Assembly (NCBI GenBank): GCA_945910005.1
Contig: OX246743.1
Location: 12,630,587-12,694,586, forward strand
Direction: 5' to 3'
From: Isoperla grammatica
Taxonomy: Eukaryota; Arthropoda; Insecta; Plecoptera; Perlodidae
Length of the DNA stretch: 64,000 bases
Shown: piece by piece, positions 51,133 to 61,634 of the stretch
How positions within the stretch are numbered: the stretch's first letter is position 1
Layout: each line of letters opens with the position of its first letter
The notes under the pieces: generated by a model
What the model was told of the DNA's origin: nothing
The model's input: the letters and a program-made list of their open reading frames with translations, nothing else
Databases searched by the model: none
Translations under genes and position numbers: made by a program

Positions 51133-51137
51133 CTAAC
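51133..51137. repeat. Target-site duplication, left (CTAAC)
   Basis: CTAAC directly left of the LTR and again directly right of the other LTR. Removing the element and one copy restores the normal satellite linker GCGCCTAACAATCTCC. Five bases is usual for copia-type integrases. Confidence 0.93.
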
Positions 51138-51348
51138 TGTTAGAATTATTGTGGAATGACTTACTGCATGGACACACATAACGATAAATACTTTAGTTTA
51201 ATTAAAGAATGTACAATTTTGCTATCATCACCTCAGCCGCCGACGTCGTTATCGGTTACCAAAACATCAACAACAAGTTCACAAAGTTCTTTGGTTTCAA
51301 AGACTAACGTCTCTTAATGTTCAAGGAAGCGGTGAACAACTTCTAACA
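51138..51348 (-). repeat. 3' LTR of the copia element
   Basis: A 211-bp direct repeat, read as identical to the 5' LTR. It is bounded by TGTTAG and CTAACA and adjoins the polypurine tract on its inner side. No convincing TATA box or polyadenylation signal was picked out by eye. Confidence 0.95.
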
Positions 51349-51360
51349 CTCCCCCTTGTT
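51349..51360 (-). other. Polypurine tract
   Basis: On the minus strand this reads AACAAGGGGGAG, immediately upstream of the 3' LTR, which is the position of the plus-strand DNA primer in LTR retrotransposons. It lies just downstream of the gag-pol stop codon (51372-51374). Confidence 0.85.
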
Positions 51361-51371
51361 CATCACCTTCC

Positions 51372-54300
51372 TCATGACATCTCGCACAATCCTATTTGGA
51401 ACCGATGTTGGGCAGTCTTCCTTGGTGTGATTGTCTTCGTCATCATGTCTGCGAGGTTATCTTCTGTTGGTACATACGTGAATTCAAGTTGCCGAGACTC
51501 TACCTTTTCTCGCAAAAAGAAATGTTGAATGTCAATGTGTTTGCTTCTCTCTGAAGTTGTGTAATTTTTCGCCAGTGCGATAGCTCCCTGGTTGTCTGCC
51601 AAAACTGTCTGTGTGGTACATTTTAGTGTATCTGCACCTATCTCTTTCAAGAAGCTTTGCAGCCAGAGGACTTCTTTCGATGCATGGCTCATTGCAACGT
51701 ACTCAGCTTCCACCGTCGAGAGTGCGGTCGTCCTTTGCTTCTTACTGCTCCATGATATTGCTGCGCCGGCTAACATGAACAAATAACCATTAATAGATCT
51801 TCGATCTATTTTGCAGCTCGCCCAATCCGCATCGCAGAACGCTTTCATCTCTTCTCCGGTCCTTTTATACGTCAAACCTAAAGTTTTCGTCTGTTTGACA
51901 TATCGTAGTATGTGCTTGACTCCTGTCCAGTGATCTCTACTCGGTCGATCATTGAACTGGCTCATATATGCGACAGAAAATGCCAGGTCGGGTCTTGTTC
52001 CTCCTGCAAGATACAACAATCCTCCAACTGCTCGCCTGTACTGGTAGGCTCCGTCTCCAGTCATAACTTCGTTCTCTGTCGCCTTGTTGAACTTCATTCC
52101 AGGATCAAGTGGCGTTGATGCCCCTTTGGCGTCTTCCATCCCGAATGTGTTCAGTAGTTCTCGGACATAAGTTGTTTGGTCTAGAGTTAGTGAACCATCT
52201 TCTTTTCTGTCCACACGCATAGATAGTATATGTTTCGCTCTTCCCAAGTCTTTTATGTTAAATTCTTTGCCTATTTTTGTTATAAATGTCTTGATTATTT
52301 CTTCGTCTTTGGATATCATCAACAAATCATCAACGTATACGCCTACGATGAAGTCACGATCTTCATTAAAATAAATGCATGGATCAGCCTTCGATCGTTG
52401 AAGTCCACTTAATTGAAGGAACTCGTCGAGTTTTGTGTTCCACTCTCTTCCCGATTGATGCAAACCATAAAGACTCTTCTTCAGCATACATACTTCGTCT
52501 CTTCTTCCTGTCTTGCACCATGGACTTGGCTGTTCCATATAAACTTCTTCCTTTAATGTTCCATTTAGATATGCCGCTGTGACATCGAGTTGATGTACCT
52601 CCCAGTTTCGTTCAGCTGCCAACGCCAGGAGGATTCTAATTGACTTTATCTTCACAACTGGAGAATACGTCTCGTGATAGTCGATGCCTTCTACTTGCGT
52701 ATGTCCCTGTGCGACCAATCTAGCTTTGTATCTGTCCAGATTTCCATCTTCGTCAAATTTCTTTTTAAGGATCCATTTACATCTGACAATCCGTCTTCCA
52801 TTTGGTCGTGGGACTAGAACCCATGTCTCATTCCGACTTAGATTATCTAACTCCTCTTGAATAGCAGCTTCCCATTTCCCAGCATCAGGTCTGGATAAAG
52901 CTTCTTCCACTGTACTAGGATCTTGTTCGGTATCCTGTTGCACATCTGCATTGCAGGCATAACATTTCTTCTCCTGCGTCTTCTTCTTAGCCAGTCGTTC
53001 CGAACGTCTTGGAATTACGTCCACGTCAAAATTTCGATCAACAACAGTTTGCGATTCAATTAACATAGGGTGGTTTTCATTCATCTCCCCCATGTCATCA
53101 ACCTGCTGCTCTCGTTCTGCATTTCCATGTCTATCTGCGGGATGCGTCTCGTCTTCCACGCTCTTCACGCTAAACAGAATATCTTCTTCACAATCAGTAC
53201 TTGTACGCGGGGTTGTTTTATTTGTCGTTGTCTTACATGGAAATGAATACTCGTCAAATACCACATTTCGACACACAAATATTTCGTCGGTTTTCATGTT
53301 CCATAATTTGTAACCCTTAACACCGTCAGGATATCCTATTAGCACACACTCTTCTGACTTTGCATCAAGCTTCGATTTCTTCTTTCTTGGATTTACAACA
53401 CACCAAGCCTTACATCCATAGACTCGTGTGTGGTTTAGTTTCGGTTCTTTTCCCAACCATAAACTCTCTGGCACCTTCCCGTCAACGGCATTAGACGGAC
53501 ATTTGTTTCTAATGTAGCATGCCGTATTAAGTGCGTCAGCCCATAATGTTTTTGAAATACCAGATTCAATTAGTAAACATCTCGTCATGTCCATTATTGT
53601 TTGATTCATTCTTTCAGCAACTCCATTTTGTTGCGGAGTTCCAGGAACTGTGGTCTGCCGTTGAATGTCATAACGCTTCAGATAAGCATTGAATTCATTA
53701 CTGATATATTCACCACCATTGTCACTTCTTAACACTTTCACCTGCCTTCCATGCTTATTTTCGGCCATTCGACGGTATTCATCAAACTTGTTGAGGACAT
53801 CACTCTTCTTCTTTATGGGAAACACCACAGTGTACCTCGTGTAGTCATCAATAAAAGTGACGAAGTAATTTGAACCACCTTTTGATCTAGGTTCTACTTT
53901 ACCAACTACATCTGAATGGATCAACTCCAGTGGCGCTGTTGCTCGAGTAGCTTCTCCTACAGCGAAACTCTTGCATTTCAGTTTTCCCAGGGTACAAACT
54001 TCACAATTGACCACTTCTCCTTCATTCTTCTTCTTCTGGTTTTTATTTGGTTTGTTACAATCGATTAATGTTTCTACTGCGTCTAGATGAAGATGACCTA
54101 ATCTTCTGTGCCACAGGGATCTGTTATTTCCCTTTGTGAATTTAGCCTTGGGAACAACTTCTTCTAATTTGTACAGTCTTCCCTCGCGAAAAGCTGTGAG
54201 TATAACAACTCCATTTTTCTCTAAAACTTGTGCTTTTCCATTTTTGAAAACGACTTCTAACCCTCTTTCTTCCAGCCTTCCAACTGAAATAAGGTTGCTA

Positions 54301-55397
54301 TCCAAATTTGGTGCAAACAAGATATTATTCAACTGCATGTTAATTCCTCCATTCTTCTTGTTTAGAATAAATTCTGCATGTCCAGTCCCTAAAACATCTA
54401 ACTTCTCTCCATTTGCAACTTCTATGTTTGATTTACATTCCTTGAATGAATGCAATTTACTTCTGCATGGTGTCATATGCTCAGTGGCAGCACTATCTAA
54501 ATACCAGACAAGGGGATTAAAGTTCATATTATCTGTTGCTCTAAGTGCTTTGCCAGCCACCTTCTTGACTTGTTGAACAGCTGGCTTGCTTCTTTCATGC
54601 CCACTGTTTTCACCACCTGGACAGTCTCTAGCTATATGACCCCATTCACCACAGCAGTAACAACGCACTCGTCGTCGATCGTTGTTATTTCCATGGGAAT
54701 TTTCGTCTTTGCTGTCAATTCTTCTTCTTTCGTTAGCTGAGAATCTCCGCGGGAATTGCTTCTTCTTACTATTTGTGAAAAGTGCTTTTGCTTCTCCTTC
54801 TTCTTCTTCTTGAACACTTTTCTTATCTTCTTCACGTCGCAGTATTCTCTTTTCTTCAACAAGTAGCCTAGCCTTTACCTTCTTCGTCGAAAGGTCATTC
54901 TCATCTTGCTCTAGATTGAGAATGAGTGGCTCATACGAACTAGGAAGCCCCATAAGCATTACCATAGCTACTTCCTTATCGTTAAAACCATACCCACTAC
55001 TTGTCAGTTTTCGATGCAGATCCATTAGACGTCCTAGATAACTTTTCGTGTTTTCGTTTTGTCTCTTTTGAACATTAAAGAAGTCGCGCATTAACTGGAG
55101 AATGTGTAAGAGACCATACTTTGAATGTATTTCTTCTAAAATCTCCCACGCTTCCTTCGCACTTGTACAACTACCAATGTCGTCTAAATAATTGTCTTCG
55201 ACAACAAGAAACAAAAATGTCAGAGCACGATTGTTTTTCTTTTTATCTTCGTTATTTATGGTATCTCCGAAACCTGGATCTATTGCATCCCAGCAATCTT
55301 TTTGGACTAGCGCTGCTTTCGCTCGTATTGACCAAGTGTGGTATATATCTGAGGTTAATCGGGGAATTTTAAATTCGTCCATTGTGATAATGTGCAC
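51372..55397 (-). CDS. Copia-type Gag-Pol polyprotein, 1,341 aa, intact
   Basis: One unbroken frame for the structural and enzymatic proteins of the element, which act in cytoplasmic virus-like particles and in nuclear integration. Gag fills about residues 1-260 and ends in a CX2CX4HX4C zinc knuckle (C246, C249, H254, C259). The aspartic protease motif is D301-S-A, where DSG or DTG is usual. The integrase zinc domain has H430, H435, C465 and C468, and the core has D496, D559 and E595, a D,D-35-E spacing. Reverse transcriptase covers about 855-1100, with the motif A aspartate D938 and YVDD at 1021-1024. RNase H has candidate acidic residues D1189, E1230 and D1268, plus H1287. Gag and Pol share a frame, as in Drosophila copia, so no frameshift is needed; how Gag is overproduced is not visible. 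The second methionine (residue 6, 55380-55382, MDEFK) is an equally likely start. Length is normal for the family (roughly 1,300-1,450 aa). Confidence 0.95.
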   Translation of the reverse strand: MHIITMDEFKIPRLTSDIYHTWSIRAKAALVQKDCWDAIDPGFGDTINNEDKKKNNRALTFLFLVVEDNYLDDIGSCTSAKEAWEILEEIHSKYGLLHILQLMRDFFNVQKRQNENTKSYLGRLMDLHRKLTSSGYGFNDKEVAMVMLMGLPSSYEPLILNLEQDENDLSTKKVKARLLVEEKRILRREEDKKSVQEEEEGEAKALFTNSKKKQFPRRFSANERRRIDSKDENSHGNNNDRRRVRCYCCGEWGHIARDCPGGENSGHERSKPAVQQVKKVAGKALRATDNMNFNPLVWYLDSAATEHMTPCRSKLHSFKECKSNIEVANGEKLDVLGTGHAEFILNKKNGGINMQLNNILFAPNLDSNLISVGRLEERGLEVVFKNGKAQVLEKNGVVILTAFREGRLYKLEEVVPKAKFTKGNNRSLWHRRLGHLHLDAVETLIDCNKPNKNQKKKNEGEVVNCEVCTLGKLKCKSFAVGEATRATAPLELIHSDVVGKVEPRSKGGSNYFVTFIDDYTRYTVVFPIKKKSDVLNKFDEYRRMAENKHGRQVKVLRSDNGGEYISNEFNAYLKRYDIQRQTTVPGTPQQNGVAERMNQTIMDMTRCLLIESGISKTLWADALNTACYIRNKCPSNAVDGKVPESLWLGKEPKLNHTRVYGCKAWCVVNPRKKKSKLDAKSEECVLIGYPDGVKGYKLWNMKTDEIFVCRNVVFDEYSFPCKTTTNKTTPRTSTDCEEDILFSVKSVEDETHPADRHGNAEREQQVDDMGEMNENHPMLIESQTVVDRNFDVDVIPRRSERLAKKKTQEKKCYACNADVQQDTEQDPSTVEEALSRPDAGKWEAAIQEELDNLSRNETWVLVPRPNGRRIVRCKWILKKKFDEDGNLDRYKARLVAQGHTQVEGIDYHETYSPVVKIKSIRILLALAAERNWEVHQLDVTAAYLNGTLKEEVYMEQPSPWCKTGRRDEVCMLKKSLYGLHQSGREWNTKLDEFLQLSGLQRSKADPCIYFNEDRDFIVGVYVDDLLMISKDEEIIKTFITKIGKEFNIKDLGRAKHILSMRVDRKEDGSLTLDQTTYVRELLNTFGMEDAKGASTPLDPGMKFNKATENEVMTGDGAYQYRRAVGGLLYLAGGTRPDLAFSVAYMSQFNDRPSRDHWTGVKHILRYVKQTKTLGLTYKRTGEEMKAFCDADWASCKIDRRSINGYLFMLAGAAISWSSKKQRTTALSTVEAEYVAMSHASKEVLWLQSFLKEIGADTLKCTTQTVLADNQGAIALAKNYTTSERSKHIDIQHFFLREKVESRQLEFTYVPTEDNLADMMTKTITPRKTAQHRFQIGLCEMS

Positions 55398-55568
55398 TCA
55401 GCTCACAATATAGACGGACAGATATTTATTTTGTTTTCGTTACGTCAACCAGAAAAACAAAATGTTGTGGTGGCACTCAGCTTCCAACAACACCAAGCAG
55501 TTTATAATAAATCAAAGTAAAATATTACTTACATGTTAGTGATCCATTCTGTTTCAGCCTTGGGTGTT

Positions 55569-55582
55569 CTGGGCCCATAACC
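55569..55582 (-). other. Primer-binding site, half-tRNA(iMet) type
   Basis: Directly inside the 5' LTR the minus strand reads GGTTATGGGCCCAG. Its complement, CTGGGCCCATAACC, is the anticodon stem-loop of eukaryotic initiator tRNA(Met) (CAU anticodon), not its 3' acceptor end. Drosophila copia and yeast Ty5 are known to prime from such an internally cut half-tRNA. The tRNA-like units of the spacers do not contain this sequence. Confidence 0.85.
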
Positions 55583-55793
55583 TGTTAGAATTATTGTGGA
55601 ATGACTTACTGCATGGACACACATAACGATAAATACTTTAGTTTAATTAAAGAATGTACAATTTTGCTATCATCACCTCAGCCGCCGACGTCGTTATCGG
55701 TTACCAAAACATCAACAACAAGTTCACAAAGTTCTTTGGTTTCAAAGACTAACGTCTCTTAATGTTCAAGGAAGCGGTGAACAACTTCTAACA
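55583..55793 (-). repeat. 5' LTR of the copia element
   Basis: A 211-bp LTR holding the presumed promoter for minus-strand transcription through gag-pol. It matches the 3' LTR at every base I compared. The short length is typical of small copia-type elements. Confidence 0.95.
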
Positions 55794-55798
55794 CTAAC
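55794..55798. repeat. Target-site duplication, right (CTAAC)
   Basis: Second copy of CTAAC, followed by AATCTCCCC, the normal continuation of the satellite monomer. Confidence 0.93.
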
Positions 55799-56586
55799 AA
55801 TCTCCCCAAAGTGGCTCTCGTCACTCCACCATACCTGCGGCCCTCTTTGCAATCCAAGCGCCTTACAAACTCCCCAATGTGGCTCTCGTCACTCCGTCAT
55901 ACTTGCGGCCCTCTTTGCAATCCAAGCGCCTTACAAACTCCCCAATGTGGCTCTCGTCACTCCGTCATACTTGCGGCCCTCTTTGTAATCAAAGCGCCTA
56001 ACAATCTCCCCAATGTGGCTCTCACCACTCCACCGTACTTGCGGCCCTCTTTGCAATCCAAGTGCCTAACATCTCCCTAATGTGGCTCTCGCCACTTCGC
56101 CATACTTGCGGCCCTCTTTGCAATCCAAGCGCCTAACAATCTCCCCAGTGGGGCTCTCACCACTCCGTCATACTTGCGGCCCTCTTTGCAATCCAAACGC
56201 CCTACCATCTCCCCAATGTGGCTCTCGTCACACCGTCATTCTTGCGGCCCTCTTTACAATCCAAGCGCCTTACAATCTCCCCAATGTGGCTCTCGCCACT
56301 CCGTCATACTTGCGGCCCTCTTTGCAATCCAAGCGCCTTGCAATCTCCCCAATGTGGCTCTCGTCACACCGCCATACTTGCGGCCCTCTTTGCAATCAAA
56401 ACGCCTAACAATCTCCCCGATGTGGGCTCTCGCCACTCCGCCATTCTTGCGGCCCTCTTTGCAATCCAAGCGCCTTACAATCTCCCCAATATGGCTCTCG
56501 TCACTCCACCATACTTGCGGCCCATTTTGCAATCAAAACGTCTAACAATCTCCCCAATGTGGCTCTCGTCACACCTTCATACTTGC
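55799..56586 (+). repeat. Satellite block 10, right part
   Basis: About 11.5 monomers that continue the block in register after the retrotransposon and end in the usual pre-spacer series (GATGTGGGCTCTCGCC, ATATGG and CACACCTTC monomers). Confidence 0.92.
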
Positions 56587-57257
56587 GATCAGATCATATT
56601 CTTGGATATTTTTTAAATCCAATGAAAGCCTCTTTTTGGAAATCTATCTATATTTGGAGTTACAATTACACTAAGAATGAATAGAGATACAATGAGATTC
56701 ATACCTGCATACATTGAGAGCATTGTGTTAATTACCAGTGTAAGCGAGGCAATTTCTATCGGCTGGCACGGCGTACGCAGTAACGTCGTAGCTTCGAATA
56801 CTTGAGGTCTGGGGTTCAAAACCCATTACCCCCAATTTTTTTTTTCCACCTATTTCACACATTTATATCATTTATATCTCAATTTGCGGCGGTTATATTA
56901 TCAGATCGTATTCTTATGGATATTTTTTAAATCCAATGAAACCTTCTGTTCGTAAATCCATATATGTTTCGTTACATGCATACATTGAGAGCCGTGTGTT
57001 ATCTATACCAGTCTAAGCGATCCAACTTCCATCGTGAGGCATTGCGTACGCGGTAGCGTCGTGGACTAGTGTTTTAGAAGTCCTGGGTTCGAGACCCGTT
57101 ACCACCACGATTTTTTTCTTCCATATTCAGACCAGCAAAGTTGAGAAGGGTTTACTAAGGGGAAATTATTTTTTCAAGCGCTCGTAGCTAAAAAACGTGT
57201 GGTTCAAATTTGTTTCTGTATTTTTTTTATTTTTTTTGCGTTAATTATCTTGACAAT
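56587..57257 (+). repeat. Spacer 11: two-module tRNA-like spacer
   Basis: Full-length copy with unit A at 56761-56834 and unit B at 57032-57110. Unit B reads AAGTCCTGGGTTCGAG where others have AGGTCCGGGGTTCGAG, which gives a 7-nt T-loop. The copy also carries CATTGTGTTAATTACC in leader 1 and ATTGCGTACGCGG in the box-A region. Confidence 0.88.
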
Positions 57258-60200
57258 AAAACGCCTAACAATCTCCCCAATGTGGCTCTCGTCACACCGT
57301 CATACTTGCGGCCCTCTTTGCAATCAAAACGCCTAACAATCTCCCCAATGTGGCTCTCGTCACACCTTCATACTTGCGGCCCTCTTTTTAATCCAAGCGC
57401 CTAACAATCTCCCCGATGTGGCTCTCGTCACTCCGCCATACTTGCGGCCCTCTTTGCAATCCAAGCGCCTAACAATCTCGCCACTTCGCCATTCTTGCGG
57501 CCCTCTTTTTAATCCAAGCGTCTAACAATCTCCCCAATGTGGCTCTCGTCACTCCACCATACTTGCGGCACTCTTTGCAATCAAAACGCTTAACAATCTC
57601 CCCAATGTGGCTCTCGGCACTCCACCATACTGGCGGCCCTCTTTACAATCCAAGTGCCTTAAATCTCCCCAATGTGGCTCTCGCCACTCCGCCATACTTG
57701 CGGCCCTCTTTTGCAATCCAAGCGCCTAACAATCTCCCCAATGTCTCTCTCGTCACTCCACCATACTTGCGGCCCTCTTTGCAATCAGAGCGCCTCATTA
57801 TCTCCCCGATGCGGCTCTCGCCACTCCGTCATACTTGCGGCCCTCTTTGCAATCCAAGCGCCTAACAATCTCCCCAATGTGGCTCTCGTCACTCCACTAT
57901 ACTTGCGGCCCTCTTTGCAATCCAATCGCCTTACAAACTCCCCAATGTGGATCTCGTCACTCCGTCATACTTGCGGCCCTATTTGCAATCAAAACGTCTA
58001 ACAATCTCCCCAATGTGGCTCTCGTCACACCGTCATTCTTGTGGCCCTCTTTGCAATCCAAGCGCCTAACAATCTCCCCAATGTGGCTCTCGTCACACCG
58101 TCATTCTTGCGGCCCTCTTTGCAATCCAAGCGCCTAACAATCTCCTTAATGTGGCTCTCGTCACACCGTTAAACTTGCGGCCCTATTTGCAATCCAAGCG
58201 CCTAACAATCTCCCCAATGTGGCTCTCGTCACTCCACCATACTTGCGGCCCTCTTTGCAATCGAAGTGCCTCATTTCTCCTTTATGTGGCTCTCGCCACT
58301 CCGCCATACTTGCGGCCCTCTTTGCAATCCAAGCGCCTAACAATCTCCCTAATGTGGCTCTCGCCACTCCGTCATATTTGCCGCCCTCTTTGCAATCCAA
58401 GCGCCTAACAATCTCCCCAATGTGGCTCTCGTCACTCCACTATACTTGCGGCCCTCTTTGCAATCCAAGCGCCTAACAAACTCCCCAATGTGGCTCTCAT
58501 CACTCCGTCATACTTGCGGCCCTCTTTGCAATCCAAGCGCCTAGCAAACTCCCCAATGTGGCTCTCGTCACTCCGTCATACTTGCGGCCCTCTTTGCAAT
58601 CAAAACGCATAGCATCTCCCCAATGTGGCTCTCGGCACTCCGTCATACTTGCGGCCCTCTTTGTAATCCAAGCGCCTAACAATCTCGCCACTTCGCCATT
58701 CTTGCGGCCCTCTTTTTAATCCAAGCGTCTAACAATCTCCCCAATGTGGCTCTCGTCACTCCACCATACTTGCGGCCCTCTTTGCAATCCAAGTGCCTAA
58801 CATCTCCCTAATGTGGCTCTCGCCACTCCGCCATACTTGCGGCCCTTTTTGCGATCCAAGCGCCTTACAATCTCCCCAATGTGGCTCCCGTCACTCCGCC
58901 ATACTTGCGGCCCTCTTTGCAATCCAAGTGCCTAACATCTCCCTAATATGACTCTCGCCACTCCGCCATACTTGCGGCCCTCTTTGCAATCCAAGCGCCT
59001 TACAATCTCTCCAATGTGGCTCTCGTCACACCGCCATACTTGCGGCCCTCTTTGCAATCAGAGCGCCTTACAATCGCCTTACAATCTCCCCAATGTGGCA
59101 CTTTCACTCCGTCACTCTTGCGGCCCTCTTTGCAATCCAAGCGCCGAACAATCTCTCCAATGTGGCTCTCGTCACTCCGTCATACTTGCGGCCCTCTTTG
59201 CAATCCAAGCGCCTTACAATCTCCCAAATGTGGCTCTCGTCACACTGCCATACTCGCGGCCCTCTTTGCAATCCAAGCACCTAACAATCTCCCTAATGTG
59301 GCTCTCGCCACTCCGTCATACTTGCGGCCCTCTTTGCAATCCAAGCGCCTAACAATCTCCCCAATGTGGCTCTCGTCACTCTTCCTTACTTGCGGCCCTC
59401 TATGCAATCAAAACGCCTAACAATCCCCCCAATGTGGCTCTCGTCACACCGTCATACTTGCGGCCCTCTTTGCAATCCAAGCGCCTTACAATCTCCCCAA
59501 TGTGGCTCTCGTCACTCGGTTATACTTGCGGCCCTCTTTGCAATCCAAGCGCCTTACAATCTCCCCAATGTGGCTCTCATTTAACCGCCATACTTGCGGC
59601 CCTCTTTGCAATCCAAGCGCCTTACAATCTCCCCAATGTGGCTCTCGTCCACCGCCATACTTGCGGCCCTCTTTGCAATCCAAGCGCCTAACAATCTCTC
59701 CAATGTGGCTCTCGCCACTCCGTCATACTTGCGGCCCTCTTTGCAATCCAAGCGCCTTGCAATCTCCCAAATGTAGCTCTCGTCACACCGCCATACTTGC
59801 GGCCCTCTTTGCAATCTAAGCGCCTTACAATCTCCCCAATATGGCTCTCGTCACTCCACCATACTTGCGGCCCTCTTTGCAATCAAAACGCCTAACAAAC
59901 TCCCCAATGTGGCCCTCGTCACCCCGTCATACTTGCGGCCCTCTTTGCAATCCAAGCGCCTAACAATCTCCCCAATGTGGCTCTCATCACTTTACCATAC
60001 TTGCGGCCCTCTTTGCCATCCAAGCGCCTAACAAACTCCCCAATGTGGCTCTCGTCACTCCGTCATACTTGCGGCCCTCTTTGCAATCCAAGCGCCTAAC
60101 AAACTCCCCAATGTGGCTCTCGTCACCCCGTCATACTTGCGGCCCTCTTTGCAATCCAAGCGCCTAACAATCTCCCCAATGTGGCTCTCATCACTTTACA

Positions 60201-61634
60201 ATACTTGCGGCCCTCTTTGCCATCCAAGCGGCTAACAATCTCCCCAATGTGGCTCTCGTCACTAGGTCATACTTGCGGCCCTCTTTGCAATCCAAGCGCC
60301 TTACAATCTCCCCAATGTGGCTCTCGTCACACCGCCATACTTGCGGCCCTCTTTGCAATCCAAGCGCTTTACAATCTCCCCAGTGTTGCTCTCGTCATTT
60401 CGTTAGACTGGCGGCCCTCTTTGCAATCCAAGCGCCTAACAATCTCCCCAATGTGGCTCTCGTCACACCGTCATACTTGCGGCCCTCTTTTCAATCCAAG
60501 AGCCTCACAATCTCCCTAAGGTGGCACTTTCACTCCGTCATTCTTGCGGCCCTCTTTGCAATCCAAGCGCCTTACAATCTCCTCAATGTGGCTCTCGTCA
60601 CACCGCCATACTCGCGGCCCTCTTTGCAATCAGAGCGCCTAACAATCGCCTTACAATCTCCCCAATGTGGCTCTCGGCACTCCACCATACTTGCGGCCCT
60701 CTTTGCAATCCAAGCGCCTTACAATCTCCCCAATATGGCTCTCGTCACTCCACCATACGTGCGGCCCTCTTTGCAATCAAGACGCCTAACAATCTCTCCA
60801 ATGTGGCTCTCGGCACTCCACCATACATGCGGCCCTCTTTACAATCCAAGTGCCTAACTGGCTCTCGCCACTCCGCCATACTTGCGGCCCTCTTTGCAAT
60901 CCAAGCGCCTTACAATCTCCCCAATATGGCTTTCGGTACTCCACCATAGTTGCGGCCCTCTTTGCAATCAAAACGCCTAACAATCTCCCCAATGTGGCTC
61001 TCGGCACTCAACCATACTTGCGGCCCTCTTTGCAATCCAAGTGCCTAACATCTTCCCAATGTGGCTCTCGCCACTCCGCCATACTCGCGGCCCTCTTTTG
61101 CAATCCAAGCGCCTAACAATCTCCCCAGTGGGGCTCTCACCACTCCGTCATACTTGCGGCCCTCTTTTCAATCCAAGCGTCTAACAATCTCCCCAGTGTT
61201 GCTCTCGCCACTCCGTCATACTTGCGGCCCTCTTTGCAATCCAAGCGCCTAACAATCTCCCCAATGTGGCTCTCGTCACTCCACCATACCTGCGGCCCTC
61301 TTTGCAATCCAAGCGCCTTACAAACTCCCCAATGTGGCTCTCGTCACTCCTTCATACTTGCGGCCCTCTTTGCAATCCAAGCGACTTGCATTCTCCCCAA
61401 TGTGGCTCTCGTCACTCCGTCATACTTGCGGCCCTCTTTGCAATCCAAGCGCCTTGCAATCTCCCCAATGTGGCTCTCGTCACACCGCCATACTTGCGGC
61501 CTTCTTTGCAATCAAAACGCCTAACAACCTCCCCGATGTGGGCTCTCGCCACTCCGCCATTCTTGCGGCCCTCTTTGCAATCCAAGCGCCTTACAATCTC
61601 CCCAATGTGGCTCTCGTCACACCTTCATACTTGC
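57258..61634 (+). repeat. Satellite block 11
   Basis: About 64 monomers, a mosaic of forms seen elsewhere. 57.3-57.9 kb resembles blocks 2-4 after their spacers. 58.4-58.8 kb resembles the 2,605-bp unit. 58.9-59.8 kb resembles block 1. 60.2-61.1 kb resembles blocks 7 and 8 (the TAGGTCATAC and CTAACTGGCTC variants). 61.1-61.5 kb resembles block 4. Confidence 0.92.

Larger units (their letters stand above)
48587..51137 (+). repeat. Satellite block 10, left part
   Basis: About 37 monomers up to the retrotransposon. 49.6-50.2 kb matches block 7 at an offset of 22,646 bp. Unlike blocks 5, 7 and 8, it keeps the full monomer near 48900, where those have the ~22-bp deletion. A ~327-bp tandem duplication lies near 50.3-50.9 kb. 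The last five bases are one half of the target duplication. Confidence 0.92.
51138..55793 (-). mobile_element. Complete Ty1/copia LTR retrotransposon
   Basis: A 4,656-bp element on the minus strand. It consists of a 211-bp 5' LTR (55583-55793), a primer-binding site (55569-55582), a ~185-nt leader, one gag-pol frame (51372-55397), a polypurine tract (51349-51360) and a 211-bp 3' LTR (51138-51348). The LTRs start TG and end CA with an 8-bp terminal inverted repeat (TGTTAGAA/TTCTAACA). I see no difference between the two LTRs. With the CTAAC duplication and the unbroken frame, this points to a very recent, possibly still mobile copy. Domain order (protease, integrase, reverse transcriptase, RNase H) places it in Ty1/copia (Pseudoviridae). 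The half-tRNA type of primer site suggests the Drosophila copia-like (hemivirus) group, although the exact lineage is not resolved. No envelope-like frame is present. Confidence 0.96.

Noticed and set aside
785..51137. Dozens of plus-strand frames of 60-330 codons with a repeated peptide pattern (LRPSLQSKRLTISPMWLSS)
   Set aside because: They follow the 68-bp repeat in every frame, start and stop at the same linker base, have no start context or splice signals and drift freely. They are by-products of a stop-poor tandem repeat.
1..51137. CRISPR-like array of regularly spaced repeats
   Set aside because: The whole 68 bp is conserved, with no unique spacers between repeats; there are no cas genes and the context is eukaryotic.
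54632..54862. A separate 76-codon minus-strand gene in the gag region
   Set aside because: It overlaps the long gag-pol frame out of register and consists of low-complexity lysine/arginine codons from the same stretch. No evidence for a second protein.
51592..55413. Plus-strand frames of 60-146 codons across the retrotransposon
   Set aside because: All are antisense shadows of the intact minus-strand gag-pol frame.
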